Below, one piece after another: positions 33,801 through 46,304 of a stretch of 64,000 nt of DNA. Location: contig CM077115.1 of the NCBI GenBank assembly GCA_039619475.1, positions 486,712,400 to 486,776,399 on the forward strand, given 5' to 3'. Under the pieces are notes generated by a model. That model was not told the origin of the DNA and made no database searches. It saw only the letters and a list, made by a program, of their open reading frames with translations. Each line of letters begins with the position of its first letter. Position 1 is the first letter of the stretch. The translations under genes were made by a program, and so were the position numbers. The DNA is from Icerya purchasi (lineage: Eukaryota; Arthropoda; Insecta; Hemiptera; Monophlebidae).

Positions 33801-34150
33801 ATTTCGGGTTTTTCTCGGGCAGCAGAGATGACGGTGAATTGCGATCGGAGAAGATATTTCGACCGAGGAGCCTGGTTATCCCGAACGCAGCCGTTCTGTG
33901 GGCTGTGTTGCGGCGGTGAACTGGTTGCGCGGGGGAAATCGCGGTCGCGTTTATCGTCGAAACGTATAAGTACGGAGCGTGTAGCTACGAGAGTCGCGAG
34001 AGAATTGGTGAAATCCCGCGATTTAAAATACATAGTATAATATAAGAATGTTCTAGAAAAATCGGCGTGCGTATTAATTGATAAGGTACGGGGTAATTTT
34101 CAGCGATTCGACTATATCGTTTGGAATAGCCCATCGTGTACCGAAAAATC
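30861..34150. other. Non-coding spacer with moderate GC blocks
   Basis: No mobile element is recognised. A GAGAATT-type heptamer repeated three times lies at 32622-32644. Open frames on both strands at 31945-32737 and 33797-34040 overlap each other in shadow fashion and have no recognisable domain. I see no supported gene. Confidence 0.4.
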
Positions 34151-34168
34151 TTCGTTCGTGCTAGGCAC

Positions 34169-34198
34169 TATAAAATCGATAGTGAGATTAATTCAGTT
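34169..34198 (+). promoter_or_regulatory. Possible TATA/Initiator core promoter
   Basis: TATAAAA at 34169-34175 precedes TCAGTT at 34193-34198. TCAGT is the arthropod Initiator; the first T of the TATA box lies 26 bases before its A, slightly closer than usual. A CACGCGAGTCGG motif follows twice (about 34203 and 34228). It could serve a host transcript or belong to an LTR-like remnant, since TGGCGCCCGTG at 34644-34654 resembles a retrotransposon primer-binding site. Neither is proven. Confidence 0.25.
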
Positions 34199-35979
34199 GT
34201 TCACGCGAGTCGGATTAATTTTGCTATACACGCGAGTCGGTTCTTTCGCGAGTCTGTAATGAACTTTCGTTTGTAATCGTTGTCTTAAGATCACGCCGTC
34301 GCGTGCATCTGTATTACCCTAGTCATCGTTCATTTCCGCGTGCATTTATCGTAATTTGGACCTAAATTTGGTTTTTTGTGTGTTTATTGTCACTTATGGA
34401 ATTTGTTTCCCTTGTAGTTTTTTTCTTGTGTAAATTTTGTTGAAATATACATGTGTTTCATAGAAGGCTTCGTTATTGGACACGTGGTTATCCCGTGATA
34501 TCTCCACCGGGAGAAACTACCGCCATCGAACGGCGGAGTTCACGAGTTTTATTTTATATTTTTTTTTTATTTTTTATCAAAAGCCTAAAGCTCTGCTCGG
34601 CCGAGTTTTCCAGTAGTAGCAAACCGTATTTACTATTTGCTACTGGCGCCCGTGAAATAATCTTTCTATTATATTTTTTTATTTTTTTTTTTCTTCTCGT
34701 ACATGCGAAGATCTCGATCAACTGGTTCTCGAAATCAGGGGCTCGAGAAGTCGATTTATTACAACATATAACTAAAGTTGAGATATAATTGCTACATAAA
34801 TTATTATTATCATTATAAGAATGACGATGTGATACATAGTGAAGTTTACTACTCATCTAGAAGTATTAAAGAGGAAAAGAAACCATCATCTAAAGATTTA
34901 ATGTGTTTCCATATGACAAGGTTCAAACGATCGATTACATACATACATATATGTATATTATATACAGATTTAGCTTTTTATCAGACTAAATCGCAATCAA
35001 ACGGAACTTATCTAATTGGTAATAATCTAATAACAAGCTAATAAATAAGCTAACTTAATGTTCTCTTACTGCGACAATTATGCGCCTGTCTAATTATACT
35101 AATCGGATTTCAATTCTTTACAACGTAACACTGTAACAGAAATAAAAGACCAAATTTAGATGTCAGGTGCCTGGATTAGGATGGTATAGAAATCTGTGAC
35201 GATATTGAAGCGGGCAATATGCGGGAACTCTCCAGGTAAACAAGAAAATAATACTTCGTAACAGTAAACTGTTTATACATATATATTTCAAAACTTCGCA
35301 TGTGAAACAAGATTATTAGTGAAATACCGTATGATACAAAACTGTATGTGGAAAAAGCAGCTGCATTTGGAATTTCCTTTTGTAGACACAAAGTTATGAA
35401 GCAGGTAATGGCAGAAGATAATTTAGCCCAGTGTATTATAATATTGAACGTAGGAAGAGAAATCCCATACGACTTAAAAAATAATATGAGGAAAAATAGG
35501 AAACAAATTTTATAGCCTAGAATGGGGACAGAGACAATAGGAGGGCGGAAAAAGATTGGAGCTAAATTTGAACTTAAATCGGATAATGACGGGCCAGATT
35601 ATCATAAGTGTACGTATAGGGCAGGAGATTAGCTACGGTAGTTCGCCATTGGGCCTCTGCGCTAGGTTGACATTTGTTACCAAACAATACAGCTAATAGT
35701 CACTGTTTGAGGGGAAATTAACCGGTTATTAGTGCACTATTATAATAATGCCGTTAAGGCATTCGTCGGCAACGCTCAGACGTAACAGTGAGCTGTTGCT
35801 TGAAATCAGAGTGATTAATAAAAAAAAGGCGAATGTGAAGGTGAAAATAATTCGATCGCAGGCGGTGGAGACTGGTTTCAGTTGAGTATGTATTATTTTG
35901 ATTATCCGTTGGATTCGATGTTGGATTCGATTGTCTGGCTAAAAATCCGCGTCCACAGTTTCCACCGTGTTATTTAAAG
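34199..35979. other. Spacer, possible LTR-like remnant, otherwise unrecognised
   Basis: The stretch to about 34655 ends in a TGGCGCCCGTG motif, but the preceding bases are not the CA expected at an LTR end and no second LTR or gag-pol frame is visible. The remainder holds only short frames. An A-rich tract occurs at 35819-35828. Confidence 0.3.
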
Positions 35980-37020
35980 GCTGATTACACCGGACGAATA
36001 AAACTACACCGGACGCAATTCAGCGAACTGGCTTTTTCGCAGATTTTACAGGGCCGGCTCCGGGGTTGTTCCCCTGTTCGCTGGGCCACGGCCGCCTGCC
36101 CAAAGTTGTCTCTAATTAATGCTATCTATATCGCTGCTACTATTATTACCGCCGTTGCGACAATATGCGGCCCGCCTCGGACGACTAAATAGGCGCTATA
36201 TAATTACACCGGCAGGAGACTGCTGTTGCCCGGCTCCCCCGGGTAAATGATGAAGAAAATTACGCTGCACCAGAACCGGCGGCACGCTCGCGAAGTCGGC
36301 ATTAGTTTTTTTCGTTTTACCGGACCATAAAAGACGCGAGCTGGCAGACCCTGCCGGCAGTCGTTTGGTCGGGATACTCTGTGACTTTTTTCGGACACCG
36401 TAATAAAACGGAACGGAAATAAAACACTTAACATCTGCCGCGGTCGCTACGTGTTCCACTTGTGTGACATTTGAAATGTCATCGAGCACCGGCAGCAGAC
36501 CGGCGTGTATAACATTATAATGTGGCGGAGAGTCGCGGACGGCATTTTGCCGCCGAAACGGCATCCATTCAAAACATACCAATTACAGCGGGTAGCAGGC
36601 GCATTAATGTCGGGCGGCGGGAGACGGCCAGCGGCAACAAACGAATTCCGTTTTTAAGAGAATCCTTTAATTTTTTGCCGTACGCGTGACATAGGCCCAG
36701 ACCGCGCGGCCTTTGGTCGCACAAAAAGTCGTCGCCGCGCGCTAAAGCAAACTTGAGCCAGTGCGCGCCGTTTGTTTGTTTCTCGAGCGGTCGTCTTCTT
36801 CTTCTGCTTCTTCTTCTTGTACGGTGCTTTTTTTTGACGGTGCTCGGCTGAAAGTTGGTTTAATGCGCGCCTTATATACATGCACATCGGTCGTATGAAA
36901 AGTAAAGAGGGCAAAGGTTGACACGTAGAGGCCGCAAATGGAGGAATCGTGCCTGGCACGCGGGCAACCCGACTGTGGAGGATTTCCTGGACGGACCGAG
37001 TCATCGTCGGCAAGGCTTTC
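35980..37020. other. GC-rich block, candidate regulatory DNA
   Basis: This is one of the most GC- and CpG-rich kilobases of the window. It includes a TAATTAATGC homeodomain-type site near 36113 and CGGCCGCCTGCCC. Open frames at 36196-36582 and 36654-37013 exist on the minus strand, but several overlapping frames are open at once and none shows a known domain. I read it as non-coding and possibly a conserved enhancer or promoter region. Confidence 0.35.
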
Positions 37021-39136
37021 GGGAACTATTAAAGTTGCCCTTAAGACCGTGGCGGCGTTCGTTATTAAAAAGTTTGTTGCTTTTCAAAATGTAACGAAAA
37101 ATTTACGCTAATACAGGGAGAAGTGCGCGCCCCGCATAAGCAGCTAGATGTAAAGTTCAGTCGGTAGCGACCTTTTTAGCTTGGCCTTTTGTGTCGCGAG
37201 AGACGCTTTTAATTACCGACAGCGGAGCTTTTCTGCGGTATTTTATTATTAAGAGCGGGACGTTTTTGCATTCTTAATTTCACGAATATCGCGAATCGCC
37301 TCATCGTGTTAGAAGATAACTTTTTAAACATGCCGTGCCGTTATAGGAGATAATACTTTCATCGAAGTTTCCGCTCGTTGCCATAATGCGTGCTTTCGTG
37401 AGATAAAATAGCAGTATGTTTCAAGGTTTTCACTGGCTTCTTTAAATCTGTTCGTTGCTTACACAGTAGTTGTACAACTAGAAGATTTCTTTTTATGCTT
37501 CACACTTTGGTTTTGTACGCGAATTGAAGACGACTGTTGTACGCACTAGGCACGGGCAAACCTCGGACGCAGTTATATCCTCGGAAATACATACATATAT
37601 CCCCGTGTTCGGACACAGATTTCCCCGACGATGTGATTTCATGTATTTCAACTTCGTCACATAACGAACAAATATCATTCCGGACATACAGTCGGATTTA
37701 CCTTTGGCGAAGTGACTCAATATATCTCAACTTCGAAAAGCGTTAGCTGTTCTGCTACTTGTGCGCTCGGAGTGCTTTTCCCCAGAGTTGGGTTTGAATA
37801 CGTAGCCGGGGATATTGCGATTATACGCTAGATATGTGCAGCGGAGTTGGAGTTGAGAAGCGGATATTTATCTGCAGTCGGAAAAGGCATACAAAAATGT
37901 ATCCAAAACTGTTCTAGAGTGGAGATGATTTTCGCATCTCCGGTACGTACAAATATTTTGAAACAATTAGTAAAACTGACTAAGGTTGTAAAGCATCACT
38001 CCGCTATCGTGCGACGTAAATCAGAGCTTTCAGTGGTCATCATCGGTCTGATCTGAAATGCAAAACGATTTCAAACTTTTTTAATATGTGCACTTATACA
38101 TACATCGAGATCCTGCTCTGTTAGATCTCGAAATCCGGACACACCCTTTAGAGATTATGCGGTTGTCTTCTCTCTAATTCGTACAGAAGAGTTGCTTTTA
38201 AATGACGCGTAATTTTTAAACGCTACAATACAAAAAACACGAAAATGTTACATGATTGTTCACAGAGGATAGTTACTATCAAATAGATGTGTATAGAACG
38301 ATATTCGCAAGCTAGATAACAAAGATCAAAAGGAAAAACTATTAGAAACGCTGCAGAAAGCATACGCCAGATATTAATGACAATCAAAAGTCACACAAGA
38401 AACAGAAGGGGAACTCATGTGGGATCGAAGAGGAATACGGCAGAATTATGCAACGTACAAAGATGTGCAGAAAATGGATATTTGATTTTTTTTTTTATTT
38501 TTTAACATTATTTGGGTTCGTCAGCAAGGAAATTAGCCCAAGAAATGGGAGTAAAGAAAAAATCAGATTTTTATGCGGCGTGAAACATTCAACAAGAATG
38601 TATCAAGCGCCTGGATGACAGAAGGAGAAGGAAGGGAAAGAATAAATGCGGTACAGTTAGGAACATTGCTTGATAAGAGAGTTGATTATTTAGTAGAGCA
38701 AACGTTTTTTTTTATATAGCGACAATGAAATCGCAGATTATGAAGAACGAATTCATTAATTACGCATACTACCGTTAGTGAATTACCAAAGTTACATTTT
38801 AAAAATTAAAAATAATACATAGTCTCCTGCTTACAAGCGCACACATTCTTTGTCAACATTATTCTAGAGGCCTACGTTTCGAACACCAATCAGGAAAACC
38901 ATATAAATTTTTGCGAGAAAGGAAAAGCCGGAATGTTGCCGAGATATCGAGTAAAAGAGTCTGAGCTATCTTTCAAACAGTCCCATTTGATTTTGTACGC
39001 TGTCTTCGTGCTCGATTTAATATTACAGAATCGTATATTCCGTAGGTTAACTCTTTTTTTGTTTTAAACTCTATGTACCGATAGCGTTTAAGTGATAAAT
39101 ATAAATTAAATAACTACCACGATAACAAATGAAAGT
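37021..39136. other. Spacer, nothing recognised
   Basis: No domain, RNA gene or clear mobile element is seen. The stretch 38300-38720 is purine-rich with broken frames (for example KEKLLETLQKAYARY) that might be an eroded LINE; I cannot support an assignment. Confidence 0.3.
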
Positions 39137-39317
39137 ATTGAAATAATTTAATTTAATAGATTGAAATAATTTACTTTAATAAATTAAAATAATGTACTTT
39201 AATAAATTAAAATAATGTACTTTAATAAATTAAAATAATTTACTTTAATAAATTGAAATAATTTAATTTAATAAATTGAAATAATTTACTTTAATAAATT
39301 AAAATAATTTACTTTAG
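39137..39317. repeat. 23-base minisatellite, about 8 copies
   Basis: The unit AATAAATTAAAATAATTTACTTT is repeated about eight times with small changes (ATTGAAATAATT versus ATTAAAATAATG). It is AT-rich and non-coding. Confidence 0.9.
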
Positions 39318-39794
39318 AACCGTTTTCGGGCTATATCATTAAGTAACAATAGATAGTACATTGATTGCAGTGTAAATTAATATTTTAATAAATTAAAATC
39401 AAAAAATAAATTAATTTACACTTATTTTTATCGCGGAAATGATTTATTTTACATTTACAAGGTATTGTGTTACTTTTGAATTTAAATATTACCGCTAACA
39501 GCTAAAAAATTTCTATCGAATATATTTATACCAGCGGCATATTTCGTAACGATTTATTTGTACATTTTTTTAAAATAGGACAAGTATACGGATTAATCAG
39601 ATGTATTAGGAATTTCATGCTAATTACGAACAGTCTGCCATTAGAAAAAGTTTCAATTTCTAGTAACTATATAAACTAGAAATTTGCTTTTTGTACATCA
39701 CGATACGTCTACGCAAAAAGAAAAGTTAAAAAAATGTGTCTCATATTAATCCCGTTAACATTTTCGTTATGATTATCATACTCACCCATACACG

Positions 39795-39828
<34 letters not shown>

Positions 39829-40317
39829 AGTATTTTGTTGTTTATTTTCCGCAATAAAAAAAGTTAATGTTATTCAATGATAATCTCTACTTCCGTTACT
39901 GTGCAAGCAGCTTTTGCATTTGTTGCTTATTTACTGTACCAATCGATGCTTCTCCGTGTTATAAAATTACTTATTTAGGTGTGTGTGTTAGTGTATATAC
40001 CATGTGCATTCGTGTTTTTAAAATAAAGAATTTAAGTAAACTTTCAAATAATGCATTTTCGTCGATTTAATACTTTTCCTCCATCATTTTTAAAACAACG
40101 TTTAGTGGTCAACGTAATAGGTGTTTTTACCACTATTATCAGCTACTACCACACTCGAAATTTATTCAAATCGTTTTTAGTTTTGTAATAATTATTACAA
40201 TTTTAGAAATATTTTGTTTCTAGAATTTACGAACAGTTTTTAAAAATATTTTTAGTCTATAATAATTTCCGAAGGATTTTCGAATACTTTGATAAAAACC
40301 CTAAAACGCAAATTTCA
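39318..40317. other. AT-rich spacer with CA/TA microsatellite
   Basis: It contains (CA)n followed by (TA)n at 39795-39828. No gene is supported. Confidence 0.5.
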
Positions 40318-40560
40318 TGGTTTCAAGAAGTCAAGAAAGATCTTGAGGAAGTGACCATCGCGGAGGATGACATTATAACAGTAACAGGTTTTAGAAATAA
40401 AATTAATACATTTCTCGGAGTTTTAAAGAGAATACGAAGAAGAAAACTGGTGGCAAATGGACAGATATGAAAAAAAGGGGAAACATAAGCAAACAATGAA
40501 GAAATACTGGAGTGAAAGGAAGAGGAAGAAATAGCCATCATGAAGATATTTCACGTGGTC
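40318..40560 (+). pseudogene. RTE-like LINE C-terminal fragment
   Basis: A frame reads WFQEVKKDLEEVTIAEDDI, then GFRNKINTFLG. After a stop and a frame change, a lysine-rich tail still recognisable as the K-K-x-x-x-E-x-M-K-x-Y-W-x-E-R-x pattern follows. RTE-type LINE proteins in insects end this way. Only about 80 codons remain; an (AAT)n run follows at 40579-40598. Confidence 0.6.
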
Positions 40561-41339
40561 CATAGTTGGCCAATTTGAATAATAATAATAATAATAATAG
40601 TTTTCGGACAAAAGCATCGGAATATTGCCGATGTTGTCTAAATCGATTTTCATATTAAAGCTTTAAAATCATCAAACAGAATAACAGAAAAAGAAGGTGG
40701 AAACATTTTTAAAACTTGACTACAATTCTGTTCGTAATTGCAACCGTCAGAATATTACGAGTTTGTACAATCTTTAAATCTAATAATTATTACAGAAAAT
40801 GCCTGAAACGCAAAATAATAATGTTTACGAGTACCATGGAAACTGCAATCGAAAATAAGGTGGTACAGATGATAGCCGTACGTCAAACACGTGTGGATAC
40901 AAAATCATTTGCAAGCTAGGTGTTAATACGGCTTACTAAGAATTAAGGAAGCGTTTTTCTTTCTTTCATATTATTATTTTGCCCGTGAAAATGATGTCGA
41001 GCGAGGTTTTACCTAATATCAACTCATTTTAGTATTTCATTCTAAGGAATAAGTTTTTTTCAGCGAGTGTTGAAATTATTTTAGGAATCGTATAACTTTT
41101 TGCTACATGTTGATAAAAAAATTCCTTTCTCAGTCGGGCTTTTATATGACAAACAGTCCGAAAAAGCAACTGGTCAATATAGGTGGAAAATTGTAAATTT
41201 TTTCAATTGCAGTACTTTTTAAAAGAAACAAGTTTCTCTTCCTTGTTACCTTCGAGAGGGCGTGGTAGTGTTATGAAATTGTCGTATCTGTCGCAGTTTT
41301 CCTTGTTGATCGCTCTTGAGCTACCATTAATGTCTCACG

Positions 41340-41715
41340 TAGGCTCAAACCAGTTAACGAATTTAATTGAATTGGTGGTCGATCCAAGGAAATCTTGGTC
41401 TACCTTTTGTTCTCATTTTTCCAGTAATAATCTGGCTTTGGAGAGAGTTTGCATCTCGATGTCCGAAAAGGACTTAAAAAACCTCTTTTTCTTATCTTAT
41501 CTGCTAGGCGCATATCCAGCTTGTTTAAAATGCATTCGTTTTACGGTTCATCCATGATATTCTTAATGATTTCCTATAGGCCCACATTTCAAATCTGTAT
41601 CAATCCTGTTCATACTTTTCACGGTAGGAGACCAGGTTTCACCTGCATATGCGGCAATTGGAAAAATTAGGAAGTTTAACAAATTCATCTTTGTGTTCAA
41701 AGTTGTGTCTTTTCA
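41340..41715 (-). pseudogene. RTE-like LINE C-terminal fragment, antisense
   Basis: On the minus strand the sequence reads FLIFPIAAYAGETWSPTVKS, then MNRIDT, a broken K-C-x-x-x-R-R-I-L-R-I-S-W region, MRLADKIRK and, after a frame slip, TKGRPRFPWIDH. These are the conserved Y-G-x-E-T-W and G-R-P-R-x-x-W-x-D regions that close RTE-like proteins. There are several stops and frame changes. It abuts the plus-strand LINE fragment at about 41715. Confidence 0.65.
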
Positions 41716-42280
41716 AAAATCTTTGTCAGTCTAATATGACTACACTGCGTGCTATAGTTAGTCGCCGTTTTATGTCTGGTAGACAACTTCCATTTTTAGA
41801 GAATAATAAGGATACCTACGAAATCATGCCAACTCTCAGTAGGCACGAGCAGTGTGTCCTAACTCGTATTCGCATTGGACACACAAACTTGACTCATTCG
41901 TTCCTCATATCTAAAAAACCGCCCAACCTGTGTCAACGCTGCAACATGCCTATATCGGTGAGGCATCTTTTGATCGAGTGTAATCGCTACCAGCGGGCCA
42001 GACAACAAGCGGGTATTACCAACGGCCTTCCAGAGATGTTTTCGGACGCCGAGAAGTGTAAAAAAATCGTGGCCTTTCTCAAAGACATCTCAGTATTCCA
42101 ACTTATCTAACTTCCTCAGCCTTTAACTGACTTTTTTGATTATTTTGTTGTTTCGCGCATTTTCCAATATTCAACATAAAATGTTATAATTCTCTGTAAT
42201 AAAACCGTAGTTCGCTAATGACCTTGTAGTCCAAAAGCGACTTGTAAATACAATAAATAAATAAATAAATAAATAAAATA
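41716..42280 (+). pseudogene. LINE C-terminal fragment with (AAAT)n tail
   Basis: A frame of about 130 residues ends at 42110. It contains RHEQCVLTRIRIGHTNLTHS, then LISKKPPNLCQRCNMPISVR and HLLIECNRY, the zinc-finger-like C-x-x-C-x8-H-x4-C tail that follows RNase H in many LINEs. The frame then stops, and a 140-base 3' region ends in (AAAT)n at 42250-42280. Polymerase and RNase H are absent, so this is a 5'-truncated insertion. It is not the same subfamily as LINE A. Confidence 0.8.
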
Positions 42281-42559
42281 AGTAATTTTTACTGATAAAT
42301 TTGTAATAACATTATTTACGATATATGTGTCTATATTATAAATCTGCAAGACGAGAAATGGGCAAAAAAAAGCCACGGGGTGCCTGTTCTCTGCGATGAC
42401 CAACTTTTTGTTTATCATTATAATATAGAAAAACTAGGAAACTCACAAATATTTAGAATTAAAAAGGCCAAATCGAGATGTCAATGAACACCTCTTACCG
42501 AAATAAAGTAATTTCCATTCCCTTTCTGCATTTCTTTCGCTATGTTAGTCAAAAATAAT

Positions 42560-43052
42560 TCGTTTCATTTCGTTTGAATCGGAATCATTCCTCTTTTTCT
42601 AATAATTATTTATTTCATCTGTCTGTTCAGCCTACTGCCCTATTCATGGTTTCTTTTGCATCCCTTTCTTCGATACGTTCTGATGATGTTTCCGTTGTTC
42701 GTATGCGTTTTGGCTATTCTCTGCTGCCTTTCTTCACGCTTTTCCCCGATTTCCTCACCACACTGTTCTCTCCATCCTGATGGTGCAGTTATTTGCGACG
42801 CCGGTCATAAGTTCTTTCAGTGTTCATCTCTTTCTGTGGAACGTTTGTATATATTTTCCTATTTGTGTTGAACTTGGGCTACTCCTTATTGTGCCTTTCA
42901 TATCCTGTCTTTTCCTTCCCAAATTAATCGCTATTTATTCCTTTTTATCAAAGATTTCTGATTCGATTTAACCGACTTCTTTCCTAACTATCTGTTTCTG
43001 GGTGAAGGTCCTTGGATGGCGAGCCCAACAAGAGGGGAAGAAAAAAAGATCG
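42560..43052 (+). pseudogene. LINE A-clade 3' fragment
   Basis: The frame beginning at 42574 reads VSFASLSSIRSDDVSVVRMR, then RFGYSLLPFF, and, after a shift, VICDAGHKFFQCSSLSVERL. These match the LINE A C-terminal tail (RLRxxHSLLPS, then CDxxHxxFxC). The 3' end TTTCTGGGTGAAGGTCCTT with an A-rich tail (43037-43052) matches the minus-strand copy at 44.9 kb, so those two form one subfamily. Confidence 0.75.
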
Positions 43053-44852
43053 AAAACATTTTATTTCCGATAGGCTTTATGTTCGAGATCGTCCGTGTTT
43101 AGTGCAAAACTGTTGTAAGCACCTGGCTACGAGGTTAGCGAATTTTTATTTTTATCAGCTTCTCAATTCATGTAGTATATTATAGATTTTCATTAAAACT
43201 ATCAGCCTGAAAATCACTCCTTCCTAAAATTAACACTGTGCTAGGGAGACGGATTTAAAATATAATCAGCGTTAGTTAACGTTAAAACATGAATTTCAGA
43301 ATTAAATATATTATTTTAAAGAGCGTTAACTTAAAATATTTCTCTTGCATTACCGAGTATTTAAATTTTGCAGATATTCCAATTCAAACTTCAAATGATT
43401 CGCATTTAAAATATAAACACAACTGCATTGCTCGTCCTTATATTTAAGAAATTTACGAATTTATTAAAAATCCGAACGGCTCGGCCCAAAAGTGACCAAC
43501 CAGTCCTTTTATAAGTAAATTTCTGTTTGCCGGCGTTATTACTTTTGTTCGTTGTCAGTTTACATGTTGGTTTAAGTATATAAACGGTTTCATCGAGTTT
43601 CAAAACGAGCCAAATTCGCCTTTTAAGAGTTACGATCGATTGCAAGATTTTAATTTTAAATCCGTTGCAATTTTCGGGTCGTGCGTGTTTTTTTGTTTTT
43701 TTTGGTGGCTTTTGAAGTTTCCGACTTGGGCTTTTCAGCATGTTCCAAAAAAATGCGCCGCGTACCCGGTATACGAAAAGAATTCTGCCCGCGAATTTTC
43801 ATACGCTCACATCGTCGAAAAAGTCCCCTCGCTTAATAAGTTAAAACTATTTCCCGCGAAGAGGATGGCTTACGCGGTACCGCTCGTAATTTTCCAGGTG
43901 TACTCTATAAAGGACATAAAAAAGGAACCTTTCAACTTTGCACACAGCAGTACTTGTTGTACGGTCTTGACTGGGACGGTCTCGTTTGGTTAGCCGAACG
44001 TAAACTGCTTATTAACTTTAATAAAAGTAATTTTGCCGAAAACGGGCCGTCACCTATTTCATAAGCGGACTTCGGACTGCATACCTGTCTCTCTGTATGT
44101 CTCTGTTCAGTATTATCAGCAGCGTAATATTTCATTGTTGTCCTCCGATGACGAGGGTTATACTTTTTCGCAATTCTATCCGATAGCCGTAGAATTAAAC
44201 TCTTCTGCAACGGAGAAATACAGCTTTCGAGTTTTATCAAGAGTCTCCCTTTTTTAAAAATTACAGCTATGAACACATCACGGCTTTTTAACATGAAACA
44301 CCTTTCTTTGCCGGTTGTTTAATTTTCGTTATGCGCCGCGTGCGTCATGTGTGTAACTCCACTTGTTCGTATTCCGATTATTGACCGATAATTATATGCT
44401 TTGTATCTTCCTAAAAGTGTGGTTCACGTGTTTTTACGATTATTTTAACGCTGATTTTTAAAATAATATATCGCCTCTTTTGTTTAATTAATATCGCTTA
44501 ACAAAATGTATAATATGTACCATTTAGAGAGAGAAAAAAGTGTACACGAAAGATAATTTTTTTTGTTTTGTTTTTTAATTGAATTTTACGACTAATAATA
44601 ATGATAATAATAATAATATCACTTGTACAACAAAATAGTGTGTAAAGTTCTCTAGGAAAGAAAAATACTCTAAACTACGTTATTCTCTAACCCCTATGTA
44701 TATTTTTAACAACGATGAAATGTACGAGAGAGATAAACTTCACTCTGACTCGCTGAATTTTTATAACTTTTCAAATTACGTGTTTAGACCGTCTATTTAC
44801 AATTTTGCAGAAAACAAAAAAAGAAATAATTCATGGAAATAAATACAAGAGG
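43053..44852. other. Spacer, nothing recognised
   Basis: A plus-strand frame at 43640-43993 (117 residues) is the longest open stretch. It has a hydrophobic start but no domain I know and a shadow frame on the other strand. I do not call a gene. Confidence 0.35.
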
Positions 44853-45373
44853 TTTTTTTTTTTTTTTTTTTTTTTTAAACCCCCCTTTGGGCATGTCAAC
44901 AAAGGATCTTCGCCCAGAAACGAAAGGAAGGAGAAGGATCAGTTAAATGTCGATTCGGTCAGCTATTGATAAGATAAAGGAACTGAGGATAGGAACAACT
45001 GAGATCGACGGAAACGATAAGATATACGAGGCACAATAAGGAGTCCAGTTTGAGTGATAGCAAATTGTAGTACAAAGAAGTGCGTTCGTTCACGAGGGTT
45101 GGACATTCAAAGGAGATATGGTCAGGATCACAGACGGCTTCGTCGTCAGAATGAAAAGGATAATTAAGGGGAAAGAGCGAGATGAAAACGAAAACGTGAG
45201 GAAGGAAGAAGAGTATGATCGAGACGTAAACGGATAATAGGGACAATAACGAAGCGGTGAAGCGAAGGAAAATCGTAAAACCAAGGCCGCGTGGGAAGAT
45301 TAGGTTGGATGGAAAAATAAAAGGAAGGATGATTAGAAAAGGAGGAAACGTAAAAATCTAAAATGTTTTTCAA
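44853..45373 (-). pseudogene. LINE A-clade 3' fragment, antisense
   Basis: On the minus strand the frame reads IIRLRLDHTLLPSSRFRFH, then, after a shift, AVCDPDHISFECPTLVNERT and LLSLKLDSLL. The element ends in TTTCTGGGCGAAGATCCTT and a long A tail (T-run 44853-44876 on the plus strand). It is the least degraded copy of this tail in the window. Confidence 0.8.
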
Positions 45374-45482
45374 TTAAAGAGGAAAAATTGATGTTAAATT
45401 ATTTATAAAATTTATTTATATTCTATAGCTTGGAAATTTATTGTTTTGTATGTATTTTGGTTAAAGTAACGTAATTTTATAC

Positions 45483-45532
<50 letters not shown>

Positions 45533-46220
45533 ACATCAGGGAGTTTTCTTCTCGATATGCACATTTGTTCGAAATCATTTAACGTAAATGTAGTCAGTTT
45601 ATGTTCCTTGCATTTTTATATGTTGCGAAACACTGGCGACGTTTGAGTATAGTGGTCGTTGGATAATGAAAATGTGCAATGTACGACGACTATACTTCAT
45701 GCTTACTTAACAAAATTCCCTACTATATTGTACGTAGCTGCATTAATGTATTCGGGGTAGCTGTAATTATTGTTCGATGAACTGAAGAAAAACGATGATA
45801 AGTCGGTTACTGTTAGATTGTCGATCGTCATTAAACGTTGTGTAAGTGGGCCTACACTTGTACAACGTTCAGTAGGATAGCTATATGCACGGTGTAATGT
45901 TAATTTTCTTAAAGCTGGTAATTATACTTATGGCCAACGCGACGTATAGGAAATAGTAAGACCACAACAATATAATACATGTTGTTGTTGTTTTTTTTTT
46001 GTGGTTTTTTTTCACCTCTAAAGGCAATTGCAATTTTTATATGCAAAGTTAGTGTAGACGCAACACAGAATGATTGTAAATAATGAATTTATATCCGTGT
46101 ACAATAAATGCAGTCCTCTGTGTATGTCTGTCTACTACACATCAATTAGCGCGCGTATTATTCGTGTTTGCCGTTGTCTTCCGTACGATTCTATTAGTGG
46201 TTATTTAATTCATTTTTCTA
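45374..46220. other. Spacer with TA/TG microsatellite
   Basis: (TA)n followed by (TG)n occupies 45484-45532. The rest is AT-rich with no supported feature. Confidence 0.5.
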
Positions 46221-46304
46221 GTAATTTCTGTTGTCGCCTGAGATCGAACTCGAGACTTCTGTGTAACGGAAGTCGAGTGCTCTAACAATTAGGCTATCGC
46301 GAAT
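46221..46304 (-). repeat. tRNA-derived SINE head, antisense
   Basis: On the minus strand the sequence has a tRNA-like A box (TAGCCTAATTGTTAGAGCA) and B box (GAGTTCGATCTC), with a possible anticodon-like stem GACTTC/GAAGTC between them. The T-arm and acceptor ends do not pair as in a true tRNA. It resembles the copy at 58415, so a SINE is more likely than a functional tRNA gene. Confidence 0.6.

Noticed and set aside
33797..34040. Overlapping 70-78 residue frames on both strands
   Set aside because: Mutual shadow frames in CpG-rich DNA with no recognisable motif or splice signals.
36196..36582. A 128-residue minus-strand frame in a GC-rich block
   Set aside because: Several overlapping frames are open at once because of base composition, and no domain or splice support is seen.
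43640..43993. A 117-residue frame with a hydrophobic start
   Set aside because: No known domain, and the Met lies within AT-rich sequence with no promoter or splice evidence; treated as chance.
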